From contig OY741275.1 of NCBI GenBank assembly GCA_963514095.1, positions 12,971,069-13,035,068 on the forward strand: a DNA stretch of 64,000 nucleotides. Direction: 5' to 3'. This document shows, piece by piece, positions 10,348 through 24,300 of the stretch (position 1 is the stretch's first letter; each line of letters starts with the position of its first letter). The position numbers and the translations under genes are program-made. The notes beneath the pieces are model-generated. The model was not told the origin of the DNA, made no database searches, and worked only from the letters and a program-made list of their open reading frames with translations. The DNA is from Eutrigla gurnardus (taxonomy: Eukaryota > Chordata > Actinopteri > Perciformes > Triglidae).

Positions 10348-12330
10348 CAGGACATATTTGCTAACACATTAGCATCAAAACACTGATTAGCTCGTATATA
10401 CTGTATAGCAGGGTAGGGCTCTTTCATCTGAGTCTCTGCTTCCTTAGAAATTAAAAATCACTCGAGTAAATCCTCATATTGAATCCGGACCGATGCCTTT
10501 TTTCTTTCATCAGTCCAATTTTTAGTGGCTGACTGTAATGAGCAAGGGATTAAATCAAAAGTACGGAGGATCGTTGGATCATTTGCATAGCTGTTTACCG
10601 CCACAGGCTGTTGAGTCAGCGGCTAAACAGCTTTACGTTCAGGTGCCTTTTTGGAAGATTCATTTTCTAATTGTTCGCTCCCGGAGAGCCACAGCACCCA
10701 GCAGAGCTGAAAGAAAGAAGGTGGGGAGGTGCTGTCAATTCTCACCGGCATTCCATCCAGAGTATGTTTGTGATGATAAATTAGGTTGATTGTGTTCATT
10801 GTTGAAGAGCGCTCCGTCTCCTGAGACATCGCGATGAGGCTGGTGGCAAGACGGCAGCCAAACAATAGAAACAGGGAGGATTCAGGGAAATTGCCAGTGC
10901 TTTCTTCTCTGAGTTCACATATAGGTGCAAACTCAGAATCATAATGACAAAATGATGATGGCAGCGACAAAAGGTAGAAACAATGCAGATCCCCTGCATC
11001 TTGTTTGAGTGCTATTGTCCATGACTGACGCCACAGAATATAAGGCTTGTTTACTGTTCACTTCCTGCAGCAGTCGGCTTCCTCCACTTCAGAACGATCT
11101 TCAGATGTGTGTGTGTGCACATGACCCTGCAGTCTCATTGGCGGGACGTTAACATTCGCTTATTACGAACAACTGACAAGCACTTTTACGAAGACATGGT
11201 TATCATCACGTTAAGAACACAGCTGCGAACATTTCTGCGGTTTAACAACACGCCATGAATCCGACGTAGACTTTTCTGAGAAACTCTTAGGAACAAATTT
11301 AAGAAGAAACCTAGTAAGACATTGGTGAATGAGACCTATTGTCGGTGTCTAAGCCCCCCTCCTCTCCGGTGGATCTAGTGTGGGTGACCAGAATAAATAC
11401 AACTGATAATGCAGTCTTAATTTGCACCTTAAGTTTTAACACTGTTGAGAGTTTCAAAGGACATCGAATAACTTACACATGAAAACAAATATATACTGTT
11501 TACTAACCTTTTTTTCCCAGCCCATTTGTGAGGTTAAAAGTGACACACTAGAAAAACAACTAAAATGCTGCTTGTCCATTGTAAAGGACTACTGACAATG
11601 GAAAGGAGGCTACCGCCTATTATATGAATCACAAATCTTGGGGCTCATTTCTTCTCTTCCTCACCATTTCTTTTAAAAAGTAATTACTTGTAAAAGTTCA
11701 CAGCCCACTCTCTAAGTGTTAATGTAATTGCACCTATAACAGCCCCGATGACTGTAATCATTAGTGAGCTGTAGCAGCAGCCACAAAAAATATGGTAAGA
11801 GCAGTGTGATGAAAGCTGGGAGATCCTCCTCCCACACAAACCACCACACAAAAAACCCTTTCCTTAACATACAGTACAATTCATCAGTTAATGGGAAAAA
11901 AGGTACGTCCACCAAGTTTGACCTGAAATCAAATGTTATATAAATGTGGGAAAGTGTGATACTTGCCATGGACACATAGTCACATGACCAGTTGATTGCC
12001 TGCTGCCATGTGACCAGGTGTTAAGCAGGAAGTGATAAAGTGCTGTGTGTCTCAGTGGAGAGCCCTTTTTGACTTGGCTGCAGCACCCGGTGTGACTCTC
12101 CCTCTCATACAGGGTGAAATCTGCAAAACTGATGGCAATGCTCAGTAGTTTTAAACATGGTTTAGCATGGAGTAGCTCAGGTTTGTGCTAGCCTTTTGTT
12201 TGTGTCTCAGCAAGGTAACCATGTGTCTGTGTGCGGCCAACGCTCTTTGTGTTAAGTATTTTAACCTGTGTGGAAATGCTTACATTACATGAAAGATATT
12301 TTAAGTCGATTTTATTTATTTATGTTTCAG

Positions 12331-12376
12331 TTCAGGACTGACGTGACCACTGAGGGATGCTGTGGCACAGATACTG
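12331..12376 (+). ncRNA. Candidate internal exon of an antisense transcript
   Basis: A TTTATTTATGTTTCAG acceptor ends at 12330 and a GTAAAC donor begins at 12377, bounding 46 bases. It lies on the strand opposite htr2a. No coding family is recognised. Splice-like signals arise by chance in DNA of this length, so confidence is low. Confidence 0.2.
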
Positions 12377-12789
12377 GTAAACAATATACATGTTTATCTG
12401 TATTTTTAAACATATTTTTAGATTGTGGTATTTATAACTTTGTTTCCTTTTTAATATTTGATGCACTGGATTGCTCTCTCTGCTCCCGCACTATTAATTA
12501 CGGGAGTTTATGTACCCTTGCAAAGTAGGCTTATAATTTTATTACCTTTTTTTAGTGTTTTACTCATGTGCAATTTCTTGAACTTTGGGCTGGCAAACTA
12601 ATGCATTTGTGTTTTCTTTAAAGGACCAGGCCAGCCACTATATTCTACTGTCAATTTACTTTTTGCTGTTTATTTGATTTGAAGGCTTGAGGCAATTAGT
12701 GTATATTTTCTACTATTCTTGATGTCCTGGGTGGTAGTCATTTGGATGGCGATGTCATCTAATGTTCCTGTTTTCTTTTGTATCTACAG

Positions 12790-13145
12790 CTTGACTCTGT
12801 GAAAAGGCCGGGTCCGCACTGACACACAGCTTCCTTCTGTGGTGGGACTGCATGAGTGACACTCTAGTGGTGTGTATATTTGGTCGTGACACTGCATGTA
12901 ATTCATCGCGATAAAGCATATGTAAATAGAACTTAAGTGTGTAGTGCATGTGTGTGGTGGTAGAGTTGCTGTCTCCCTTTTTCTGTCTCCTACAGTCATC
13001 TTATGGTTGCTGTGTATGGCTGACCCGCCCTTATTGTGAGGAGAACTGATTGACTTCAACCACCCAATGAGATTGTTTTGATGATTGCCTCATGCCTATG
13101 TTTTATCTACATATTGTAATAAAGCCAACTTAACTTTTGCACAGG
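12790..13145 (+). ncRNA. Candidate terminal exon with poly(A) signal
   Basis: A TCTTTTGTATCTACAG acceptor ends at 12789. The following sequence has stops in all three plus frames and reaches AATAAA at 13118..13123, with TTTTGC-rich sequence just after. Together with 12331..12376 it could be a spliced non-coding transcript, or part of an unrecognised retroelement. The exact 3' end is estimated. Confidence 0.22.
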
Positions 13146-15689
13146 ATACGCCTCTGGTAAATTGTTTCTGCTCGGGGAGGTCAGAGTGGGTCATAAATTG
13201 CATTGTAGATATTAAAGGTTGAAGGGGTCCTCCTGCCCCTTAGACATTTTTAAAGGTAGTCTTAGTACCAGGCACTACATAAATATATATAGAAATAGAA
13301 ATGTTATGTCCTTTGCATGGAGTAAGTGATATTCATATAATCCTCTAGTGAACCTCAGCTTGTTTTCTCTAATCTTTGTTTCTGTCTTTGTGATGCAACA
13401 GCACATCAATTAGTGTAAAACCCAATAAGCTTATGAATTCTTGAGTTACAGCCAATTATGTGTTTTTTTGGAGTCCCATTGACCTTGACCTTTGACCAAT
13501 AATTGTTGTGCCAAATTATGTTTTCGACAACCTGATGACATAAAGCCTCCTGCCTCGGCTGTTGCCAGTGCTGAGGCATAAAATTGAGCTCCACTGTCAC
13601 CAGCTGCAACATTAAATTGAACACATTAATCATCATTCCACTAATGTAATATATAGTACTCTGCATATTGAGTACTTTTGGTACTTTGAGTATATTTTGA
13701 TGCTAATGCTTTGTAGCGGGATGATCACTCAGTGATGGTGGGACGGTGTTTTATCCCTTTTTTTTATTCATCTTTGTTTTCATGTGTTTGTGTTTCTGTC
13801 TGATCTCATCGGTTCGTAGCCAAACCTTTTCATGTGCAAAACAGAATCTCTGCCGGCTAATTAAACATCTATTTAAATCATTTCTGTTTTGCTCTGAACT
13901 GTTCTACAGCAGAGACGATTAAGACTGCCATGATGACAAAGTTCCCTGCAGCGCACACTGATGCAAACAGGAAGGTAGCAGAGGATTTTCGTTCTTATTT
14001 TTTTTATTGATTTTACACCAGTATTGTGAATAGACGGTGACATATGTAAGACAGATCGGGCGTATAAACAAGAACCAAACCATGAACCGGCCCTCTCTTC
14101 CATCAACTTCCATCCAACCCTCAATAGATGAAGAGGATCGAGGACAGGAAAGTAAGTTTGAGAGGGTTAACGAATACGCTTTATCTGCTTAACCACAACC
14201 CAAACATCCTCCCCACTATTATTTAATTATAATATTATTTAACCACATTCATATGTCCCTGTGTGTGTTCACTTATTGCTGTTCAGCAAAGTCATTTCCA
14301 ACTGTTGGTTTGGGTGTCTTTTATTTCTTTTTACAGCACAATATCATGCTAGTCCTTACACTACTGACTTCACAGATTCCTCCCAACCATTTGTGTAACT
14401 CATTTCGACTAACTTTTAGTCAATAAATCCATTTATTTTTTGAGTGTATACCCGTACGTCTCTGGTTGTGGCCCCAGTTTGACAGCTGGTACACGACACA
14501 GCATATACACATGATTTATGGGTTGGACCATGGAGAAAAATGACTAGTAAATCATCAGCACGACAGTCGTGTTCAACGTCCAAATCATCTACTCTAACCG
14601 TTGATCTTAACCTTGAGATCCTTCATTCATTGGATGTACTGCACAACGTTACAGGAGTTTCCTTTATGCTTATTTCCCGACAAAACAATTCTGCTAATTG
14701 TAACTGAATGAGCGCCAAAGGCACACAATCCAATTTGTTTAATTTGACTCAGATTTGTTTTGTTTTTTTGCAGAGACAAAAGCCCTTCTCCTTTTAAGAC
14801 ATGTTCAGACACTGTGGTTCCATTAAAATGAATAAAGTATGCAAGTACTGCTTACTGACTATTAATGAGACACTGGAACCAGACTGGTAGCTGTTTGGAA
14901 AGCAGTTTTGTTAAGAAGCTCTTTCTTCAGCTGCCCAGCTCTTTGTCCTCTCTCTGAGGCTCCATCAGTATGAGCAAAGTGCAGCAGCAAACATGGTGCT
15001 TCATCTATAAAGCTGAGCTCATAAGTGAAACAAGTATGAGTTCCAAGATATCTAATGCAACATTATAATAAACCAGAAATACACCTTTTACACTGTAGAC
15101 AGGCATGAAACATTACATAACCAGCAATGACTTTAATTTCCATGAATGCAAGGCTCTGGACTAATACACTCTGGACCAATTAAAAAGGAAACAAACAATG
15201 TGACCCCTGTTTTCAGGCAAAGGAACCACAACTGTGGAATTTATTCCCAATATTTAAACACAACTTGTATTCATTAATGCATAAATAAAATACAAGTGGT
15301 GTTAAAAGAGGAGCCGCAGAGGTAAAGTGACTGATGTCACTGTTTAGCAGCAGCTTTACCTTTTCGCAACACTAATTAGACGAATAACAGCAACAATGGT
15401 AGTTATAATAATGAAGTCCATGTTTATTAGAGCCAAAGGGGAAGTTGTTTAAGCAACTAAAGTCAATGTATTTGAGTGTTCCAGAAGCAAAACACAAAAA
15501 CAGAAACATAAATCATGAGGGACACGACTGGCAGCAGAGACCAATAAAAGTAAAATATACATGATTAGCAAATTCCAGTGACATTAAAACATGCAGTGTG
15601 AGGGTAAGCATTCAAGGCTGTTTGAAACAGAAAATCTGCTCAAGACCTAAGAGAAGCATGCATCAATTAAAGGTATATACATACACCCT

Positions 15690-15703
15690 TTTATTATTAT
15701 TAT

Positions 15704-15754
<51 letters not shown>

Positions 15755-15763
15755 TTATTATTT
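15690..15763. repeat. (TTA)n microsatellite
   Basis: Imperfect TTA/TTAT array; its minus-strand translation is poly-Asn. Confidence 0.95.
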
Positions 15764-18143
15764 AAACTGCACACATTTAAAACCCGCTTATACATGCAGA
15801 TATGTGATACAACACTGTTTAGATGGAGGTTAATGTGTGGAAGTAGCTGATGGATGTCTTCGGTGCACTTGGGTAGAAAAGTGAGTCCCCTGAGAGTGAA
15901 CCAAATGTGCTCTACCCAAATTACAGCGTGCCAAAGCAATGTGATATCGTAAGCACTAATTATTCAATATTAATTACATGCTGCTCTCAGGAGAAAGTAG
16001 AAAAGTTTCCATGAGTGAACATCTGCAGCCATCGACAGCCAGGAGTGAGAGAGTTTGTCGTTTTTTGAATGGTTATGTTGGTGGTGATTTTGATTTTTTT
16101 TTTTTTTTACCCAACAGGGTAGATTCAATTGACCTAGTAGTGTATTTGGTTGCAGAGAAAAATCTGGAATGAAAAACAACTATTTGCAACATTATTAGCA
16201 CATTTCTTGCTTTTAACCTTTAATCTTCTTTCTTTGCTTGCTTTTTTTGTTCTGTTCTCTTTTGTTTTGATTTAGTTGGCTTTGTAAAGTGAGCACCTGG
16301 AAAAGCGCTTTTCCCCCCCTTTTTTTTAGTTTTATGATTTAAACGAATGACGAAGAAGGTAAGAGAAGAATTTAGTAAATAATGTCCAAAGTAAAGTCTA
16401 AATGGAGAGAATGGTGTACATCTGATGTCATCATTTAAAAAAAAAAATAGTTGATCTCAAATCTGAAACAAAAGAACAAAAGTACCAAACAGAGAAGAGA
16501 GATGCCAACCACTGGAGGGGGACGAGCTTGCCCAGAGTCAACAGAGCCAGCGCATAGAGGCCAGACAGACTGCTCCCGAGGGTGTGCCATCTGCTGAGCA
16601 TTTGGTCGCAGACCTCAGCTACGTTTCACTGGTTTCATCTCCTGTCTCAGAAGCACAAAGTAAGCTGTTTTCTTTTAGAAGGAATAGGTTGCAGTGCGCT
16701 TGATCAAAAAGCTGTAGCTGTAAACCCATGCAACATGTGACTCCTTTAGCATGTATAGACCATGTTTTTGTTAATGTGTTCGCTTTCGCAGTATAATCGC
16801 AAATATTGCATAATTGAACAACTTCTGCGAAGGCAACCACTCACTGCATGAGGTGGAACGTGCCGGTACTTAATACTACAGCAGTGGTTCTGCTCAACTG
16901 CTCAGATATACTCCTGGTCAACCAAGAGAGAATGGCAAAAACTCTATCGCAGTACTGGCCACGGTCTCCAGACACTTGGAGACATTTTAATTAAAAAAAA
17001 AAAAAAAAAAAGATTTGCATGGAAACCTATTGAGAATAAATGCTATGAGCTATAACAAAAACACTGTAAAAGTCTCATTAATTTTCAAGCAATTTATTTC
17101 AAACGAGCAATTAATTGCTCTCCATCCTGAACAGTAAGTCTGTTGTCTGGTTGCAGGAGTGCATCAGGGCGCACATCCTCTTCTTCGCTGAGGGGGAAGT
17201 ACTCGTTTCAGGGCCATGTTGTGAAAGACCATGATTATTCAACAAACCTAAATCAATGAAAAGATGCCCATAGATTATAAAATAAAAAGAAAAATTGTGA
17301 TAGAATTTGGCTGAGGTCGTCTAAAGGCTCTCAAATACTTTTGTAAGAATAAAACACAATTCCCCAGCTGGTGTCTTCATAGACCATCACCGTTGGTCAC
17401 CTGCTGTGGGCAAACGCATCCGGTGTCCTTTTAAGAATGGTGGAGCGAGTACATGGGCGCCGCTGATTGAAGGACACCTCCTGGTGAGTCTCAAGGATGG
17501 TGAGTGATGTCATAAACCACGGGGCCCAGGCCATCCTCCATGTCCTTATTAAACAAGTCATTATAGGAACAGAAGCCCACTGATGCTGCAATTTACTGTG
17601 TAATTGCTCAAGATGTGTATTGATGAGCCATGTTTTTTCCAGCAGATTGTTCGAGACACATAAGAGTCAGGTGCACCTCCTGGGAAGTGGAAGACCACAT
17701 TCAGAAGGTGGGTCTAGGAATCCCAGATCAGTTGTAAATGCATGGACTGGGACCTGATCTGCTGCTGTTTAAGTATGTATTTTGTGGCCGTATTTTATAA
17801 TAAATAATACATTATCTATATAATATTATTTGATATATTCATGGTAGATTATAAAATGTATGCATTATGCTATAAAACAAATTTGAGGGGAAATGCAAAA
17901 CTTTCCCTTTTGATGGTGCAGAAAATCTGCCCGGCTATTGGACTGTTTCAAAATCCCAAGATCACGCCAGAATCGCAGGATGAAATCCATCTTGTCAGGC
18001 TTCAAGTGATGCGTCTGCATGACTGGAACAATCAGCGTTCTGTGAGGAGCTACTGGCGGTGATGAGAGTGGCTAAAGAACAATGGCAGCTCCTGAAAAGC
18101 GTCACTTGAATAGCATCAGTGAAATGAGAAATGGAGAATAGGA

Positions 18144-18166
18144 ATATCATATATATATATATATGA

Positions 18167-18225
<59 letters not shown>

Positions 18226-18264
18226 TATATATATTATATTATATAATATAATATATTATATTAT
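18144..18264. repeat. (AT)n array, self-complementary
   Basis: About 120 bases of AT repeat with TATTATA interruptions; it can extrude as a cruciform and is a likely assembly-length uncertainty. Confidence 0.95.
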
Positions 18265-19853
18265 TCATATAAAGGAGAGCACAACGAACGGCACTTTTCT
18301 AAGTGGAAAATATGTTATGTTATGTTCTGACACATCTTTTAGTGATAAACATCACTAAAAACAAAAAACAAAAACATCAATAATAATTTAATTTATGCAT
18401 CTACATAATTTAGTTTGTGTACAACATTTTTAATACATCGTGCACCAAATAGCAGATAAAATTTAGACTGAGCCAAATTTCTATTGTGATGAAAGGTTTA
18501 GTTCCTCTAATTCCACTCTTTGTCTAAGTGATCGTCACACGTTTAAAAAAAAAAACAGCACACTGAACAATTTTGTTTTCCTCCTTCCATTATATTTAAA
18601 TACAGTGTATTATATAAATTATTAGCTTTAATATTTGCTATAAAATGACTTCAGAACCTGCACTCAAGACTCTGGGGATCATCTGTTTACCTGCCTGTTA
18701 ATCCTGCTCCCCTGTCCACGCTCCTATTTTGACATTTTCCTTCCTTCCACACCGTGACCTTTTACCCTTCTGTCTCACATCTGGCCAGAAGAGCCTGGTA
18801 TAATGGATCTGCCCTTTTGTTTGCATCTGTTTCATTTCATTTCTGTCTGATCATGCAAGAGACGAGAAGGCTGATGATTTGAATGCCTGTCTGCTGCAGC
18901 AGCTCTGGGTTTTTTTGTTCAGGCTGCTTTGTGCTTCGCTCTGCAGCTCAGAGAAACACAAAAAGACCAAATCTCCTCTATCTCATCCAGTTGAGCACAA
19001 ATGCATGAGCACAACACTGGCTATATTCCGCTTGGGACACATGCTTTTTTCTATCGAGTGAGGAATTAGAGGTTATTTTTGCTCCAGGCGACTGCCTCAT
19101 CAAGGCGCCTGCAAAACCAGTGTCTGAGGACTTTTCCACCCTTATATAAGACGCGTTACCCGCCCTACTTCTCAGGGTAAAATGGGGGCGCAGATTTTTA
19201 AAGACTAAACTGTATCAGAAGACTTTAACCATAATGGAAATGGACTCCAGAGCAACATAAAGCTGAATCCTGTTTGATCTAATTAACGTTTTTTTGTCTC
19301 TGTCGCTCAATGGCATGTAGTCTGTTGCAGGAGGATTATTGACAGCAATGTCAATATTGTAGACCGGTGCACCACTAGTGTGTCTTGCTAATAATCACTT
19401 AAGGTAAATTGAAAGTACTTACAAATTGGAATAAGGATAAACTTCACAAATAAGTTTTAAACTGCAATGTTGCCATGCATCCTGTAGAATACGAAATTGT
19501 CCCATATTTAATAAAATATTGTTTCCCGCTTTTAATAACTGTGCGCAGGTTTGTCATCTGCCTTGAACACCGCAGCATCATCCCATCAGCCTCATACTGC
19601 TAGTAACAGCCTTTTCAGGCATGTTTTAGGCATGAGGAATGAGAGCTCGTCAGTGATTGGGTGAGAGAGGGTGGGCCGAGTTGTGGTGGGTCTTTTCATA
19701 GGTAGTTAGTAGGAAACATGTTGAAAAAATGCTTGACTTGACAGTGTGACTGCAAAATATGTCGACGAGTGTTTTCTGAGGCGCATGGTGGCCTGGCAGA
19801 CGTGCAACAGCACACTACATGAAAGCAACATTCTCGTGACTTCAGGACCAACA

Positions 19854-20050
19854 GCCGAGAGAGGTGGGCAATATTCAGAGAAAAAAAGTTTGCTAAAAAT
19901 GTGCAACTTTATAAAGTCGCAAATTTGCTAGTTTTAAAGTCACAAATTTGCTTCTATTACGATGCTAACAACCGGCATTTATTTTTCTAATTAATGAATC
20001 ACAATGTGTGATGCTTTGCTAAGGTCCTTACGGTGATGGCTGTCGATGGT
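19854..20050 (+). repeat. Dispersed repeat, copy B (uninterrupted)
   Basis: Runs from GCCGAGAGAGGTGGGCAATA through ACGATGCTAACAACCGGCAT to GTGATGGCTGTCGATGGTTA without interruption. Its continuous CAACCGGCATTTAT is the empty-site counterpart of the LINE-split copy at 930..1690. A (CTAT)n run follows at 20051. Confidence 0.7.
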
Positions 20051-20076
20051 TATCTATCTATCTATCTATCTATCTC
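20051..20076. repeat. (CTAT)n microsatellite
   Basis: About six tetranucleotide units at the end of dispersed repeat copy B. Confidence 0.95.
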
Positions 20077-20657
20077 AAAGAAAGACATCCAAATTTGAGA
20101 GCTTTGAAACACAAATGCTCGTCTTTTATCCGGCATGTTGTACAACCTCTGACTGGAAGGTTGGCCTGGAAAGCCAAGGGAGAAAAAGGAGAAGGATTGA
20201 GCGATAAATGTGAGCTTAGAGTCTTCAAAGTAAAAAAGAGAGAGGGAGAAAATGAAACTAAAATACAGAAAAATCAATAGGACCATGTTATTTGTGTGCC
20301 TCTAACGAGCAGAGGTGGGACAGAAACAGGAACAGAGATCGGAGCTCAATTCAATTTAATTTAAATCACTTTATTCATCCCCGAGGGGCATTTTAAAAGG
20401 GGGGCATGACAGTAGCTAAAGAAGAGACACAATCGACAAACACACGCATCACACACACACACACACACTGCACAGTCAAGCTGGCAAACTGGGGGCCTTC
20501 CTCTGAGCTCAGCCTGGAATATTCTGTTCCCAAAGGTCCTTTCTCCTTTCCACTGTTGCCTATAGTGACCAATGGACCAAGGGCTGAGAAAGGCTTTACC
20601 GTGAGAGGCATTTATTACCAAGCAACTACATTACAAAAGCTGTGTCCTGAGTGGACA

Positions 20658-20676
20658 GGGGGGGGGGGGGGGGGGG
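20658..20676. repeat. Poly-G run of 19
   Basis: Nineteen consecutive G on the plus strand; capable of G-quadruplex formation, and its length may be inaccurate. Confidence 0.95.
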
Positions 20677-20679
20677 ATG

Positions 20680-23220
20680 TTTGTAATTCTGCATCAAAGA
20701 CATACACTTATGTCCAGTCCACTTAAACCACTTAAGGCGTTTGTATTCTTCTCAAGACATCAATCAATCAGGCTGATGGCAGTTGTGCAATTTTGAAAAT
20801 GTTGTTAGACTGAAGTCAGTGAAGGTCAACTTATTGATCTGCTGATTTAACAGCACATTAAAGTAAATAGGAGTTCAGATTTAAGACGGAGAATAATTAG
20901 AAGAAGAGCATATGTTAAACTTTTTACAGGATTGCAGATAATGAACAAATCGCGATTACTGCCAGAGAAATTAAATAACTGTTGAAAATGTCATGATTAT
21001 CAATCTGTTATTTGTTTAAAGTTAGTCTGGAGCAAAGTGCTGGCCCAACAGGCCGACACTGCCATCCCCGGAGCTACGCTGCCACCTTGGATCAAAACGG
21101 GACGGTCTCCAGAGCTTCCTCAAACCTCTACAAGATGCTTAATGTGCTCCTCACAAATGCTGCTGAAAGATGCTAGTTCTGGCTTGTTTTGTGGTCCTGA
21201 ACAACTCCTGTTGAGGTGTTTTAAATTGTAATTGTACTCGTGAGTTTAAGGGAGGAGTTTGGGGGCAAATGTCTTTGTTCTGTGCAAAATATATAATAAA
21301 GTTTATCTGAAGTGAGTAAGTCTTTCCATAAAATGGCTGCAACTTGATACTTACTTGATTGAAACCTCTTATGAACTTCTGATACACGTTAAAGGTACAT
21401 TTGTATTGGATGTATTTAGGCAGATATGTTGTAATGTCCAGTATGAACAGGAGGAAAGATTTCAGCAAACAAACATTGTTCCAATGTTTACTTGGGAACC
21501 TGACTTGAATAATGTGAACCTTTTCACAAGTTTAATGTTCAGCCCTGACTACGTCACTCACCTCTATGGTTTTTGTGTGGGTTTTTCACAGTACAAAGAA
21601 AAATGGAACAAAAGTGAGTTTTGGAGTAATTATATTTTAGCTGACCTTCCAACACAACAAATAAAAACAACACCACCACCATTTTGTATTTGTGCGTTCC
21701 CTGATTACCATTCTAGTTTGCTTATTGGCTAAAGTTTCTCTCTGAGGGATTCTGGCACTTTCCCGATGCCTAAACTTGTCACACTGCAGTTTATTTATCT
21801 CACTGATTCAGATTATTTCTGCCTCCAAAGCAGCTCAGCCGCTGACAAATGTTGACATTTCCTAATAACAAATTTGATGAACTGCAAAAATCCGGTTAGG
21901 GTCTAAATCTGCTTAATGCTGACTTGAGTCACAGTATGACAAATTGCAGTGTGCCCTCTACTTAAAATGAACAATTAGGTTTTCAAGTGACACTGATCCC
22001 TTCGGGAAAAATAAAAGTGACGCTTGGGATTATCTCCCAAGAAACCACCAAAATATGTAGGAAGCAATCATCCTTATTTTTTGTGTGCATCTTCAACCAT
22101 CATAGGTGCACATTCTTGTCAAGTGAAACCCTTAGTTATTCAAGGTCTTTAACCCAGACAGAATGAGTCAGGAGGATTGTGTAAGATGATAAAGCACATC
22201 AGCAAATCAAGTTTATTTTGACAGCTCATCCCCGGGGAATCTACAACAAACAAAGTACAAAAGTACCTTCTGTACTTTAATGTCTAATATAAGCCTACAG
22301 CTCTTTGTCCACAGTGTCCACACAACCTCAATGTTTAGGCTAATCCCAAATTTCCCCAGACACTTGAAACATTTGTTTGGAGCCAAATAGAACTGGATCT
22401 CTAAATCCTCACTGGGCCACCTGACGAGACAAACGTGTCAGACAAAATCAGCATTTGGCTTAAACTGATAAGTAGTTGACATTCTCAACAAGCCCCCTCA
22501 TATCAAATATATGACTGTACAAATTCTGGAAAGATACGTGTTCAGGGTCATTTTTAAAGGCAAAAACAGATGCACTGGTGCATTAAATGCAATAACAATG
22601 CTAACATGCTTATGTTTAGCAGGTTCACTATCTTAGTTTAGCGTGTTCGTATGATGACATTTGCTGATTAGCATTAAACACAAAGTACAGCTGTGGCGGA
22701 TGAGAATGTCATTCATTCTGCAAATATTTGGTCACGAACCAACACAGTTATGAATCCTTGTCAGAGAACCATGAATATATCCGTAACAAATTGACCTACT
22801 AGCTAACAAACAACAACAAACCAAGATTTCCTTTTCTGAACATTTTGTTCTTTGACACTAAAGAAAAATTAGTTTTCAAAGGGCTCAATTTCAGCTGACA
22901 AGCCACTTCGCCTCCACTTCTGTCAGCAGGTAGTCGCTTGACAACTACAATGGACTGTACATGCCTCATGTTGTTTCTATTAAACTATGACTTGGTTTGA
23001 GAGTGCACTATGAATAAAGAGCTCTTAACTCCTACTGCTCACAAACACAGCACAACAGCATGTCATTTGCATGGGAAACATAGACATATGTTATCTTTGT
23101 AAAATAAATAACCTTACTGTACACTGATGTTTATAGTTATATTGGCTAAAGCTTTATTCCCACCTCATGTACAACCAACGAAAGAGTCTAGAAGTATAAA
23201 CGTATAGTACACACTCATAG
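20680..23220. other. No gene seen; intronic sequence
   Basis: AT-rich sequence. A 125-codon open frame at 21355..21732 (+) shows no domain, signal peptide or homology that I recognise and is probably chance. Confidence 0.35.
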
Positions 23221-23229
23221 ATAAATGTA

Positions 23230-23560
23230 GTCAAGGTGCCGTAGCAAACGGCCGTAGCACGGACCAATCAGTGTCCTGTGAGGAGCTAATGGCAGCTACG
23301 GGGGTGATATAGGTGTGAGTGACACGGAGAGGCGACTGTTCCTTCCCAACAACAAAGATGTCTCCTGAAGAGGTAAGCATAGATGCTACAATAGCATCAG
23401 TTATATCTGGAAAACAACATTGAAGGCTTCTCGATGGTAAATATGTGTTCGCTCTTCTCCCGACAATGTATCAGTATTTGAGGTAGTATTTGAAAAGTGT
23501 CTGATATCAAATACAAAAATCAGTATTTTATTTAGCTAAAATGTTGGCTGCAATGAGATG
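23230..23560 (+). repeat. Probable dispersed repeat related to 17960..18080
   Basis: ACCAATCAGTGTCCTGTGAG, then GAGCTAATGGCAGC at 23264 resembles ACAATCAGCGTTCTGTGAGG, then AGCTACTGGCGG near 18027. The following TGTCTGATATCAAATACAAA resembles a fish MITE interior from memory. The boundaries are approximate. Confidence 0.35.
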
Positions 23561-24129
23561 ATCAAATGTTACTGTCCAGTACAGTAACATTTAAAGAAAC
23601 ATGCTCTTTGATTGCAGAAAGAAGATGCTTTTTTCGCCCTGTGTGGCCGGTTAAGGCAGAGACGATTGGGCATCGACCTTGATTAATTAGGGTCACGATA
23701 ACCAGTGGTCAGAGCATAGCACCTGAACAAATGACCAGTAACTGGGCGAGCATGGACCCCTGGCCAATCCTAGGGCTTGAATCCTACACAGGTTGGGTCT
23801 CGCCAAGAAAAGCAGTGGGATTTATAGTAACATTATTTCATGCGTGAGCACCCCTGACCCCATTAATGACCTCATCTATAATCCAATCTTCCCAGCCATG
23901 ACAACCACAAACTAATCTATGGCTTCATTAGACACCACTCACAACCTCATCTCTTGATTTCCCCTATAATCTGCTTTTTTCCATAACTAATAACCTCTCC
24001 CATGACCACCGACTCACTCTGAGATTATTGCCGTGCCCTCTCACCCCGAGACGATGCTGTGTTTGCTCCCTGAGTCAGTAAATAATCATGTCACAAAGCA
24101 GCCGTGTAGCAAAACAAGAAAATAACTGC

Positions 24130-24300
24130 AGCGCGTGTTTGTGTTTGGCGTCAGCGTGGTTAATGACTTCTTTTGTCTTCTCATTAAAGAGCGGGGAAGG
24201 CGAGTAATAAGCACCGGGGGTCGTTCTTTTGGAAGCGCTCTTCCTTCTGACTAATTTACCACTGCTTGTTCTCATGCAAATGAATTTGCTACTTAGGGCT
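24130..24300. promoter_or_regulatory. Candidate conserved non-coding element
   Basis: Not repeat-like and rich in transcription-factor-like words: TGGTTAATGACTT, CTCATTAAAG, AGTAATAAGC, CTAATTTAC and a perfect octamer ATGCAAAT (24274..24281). It lies about 2 kb from the htr2a coding exon. Conservation cannot be tested here, so this is only a suggestion from composition. Confidence 0.22.

Larger units (their letters stand above)
9400..12330. other. No gene seen; intronic sequence
   Basis: Unassigned sequence. 10450..10680 is homeobox/octamer-motif-like (CTGACTGTAATGAGCAAGGG, TTTGCATAG) and could be conserved non-coding DNA. 11130..11340 has scattered CpGs and may be an old MITE. Neither is proven. 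Confidence 0.35.
13150..19850. other. No gene seen; intronic sequence with simple repeats
   Basis: Contains the (TTA)n and (AT)n tracts listed separately and an A-run near 16993..17011. Around 17400..17600 the minus strand has a longer open stretch, but it is broken by stops in the frame that looks most protein-like and matches no family I know. Confidence 0.35.

Noticed and set aside
17397..17591. Minus-strand open frame of 64 codons, with a protein-like alternative frame (FCSYNDLFNKDMEDGLGP).
   Set aside because: The more protein-like frame contains stops, no splice boundaries fit cleanly, and no family is recognised. It could be a relic but cannot be supported.
21355..21732. 125-codon plus-strand open frame starting at an ATG.
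   Set aside because: Composition follows the AT-rich background; no domain, signal peptide, membrane segment or splice context is seen.
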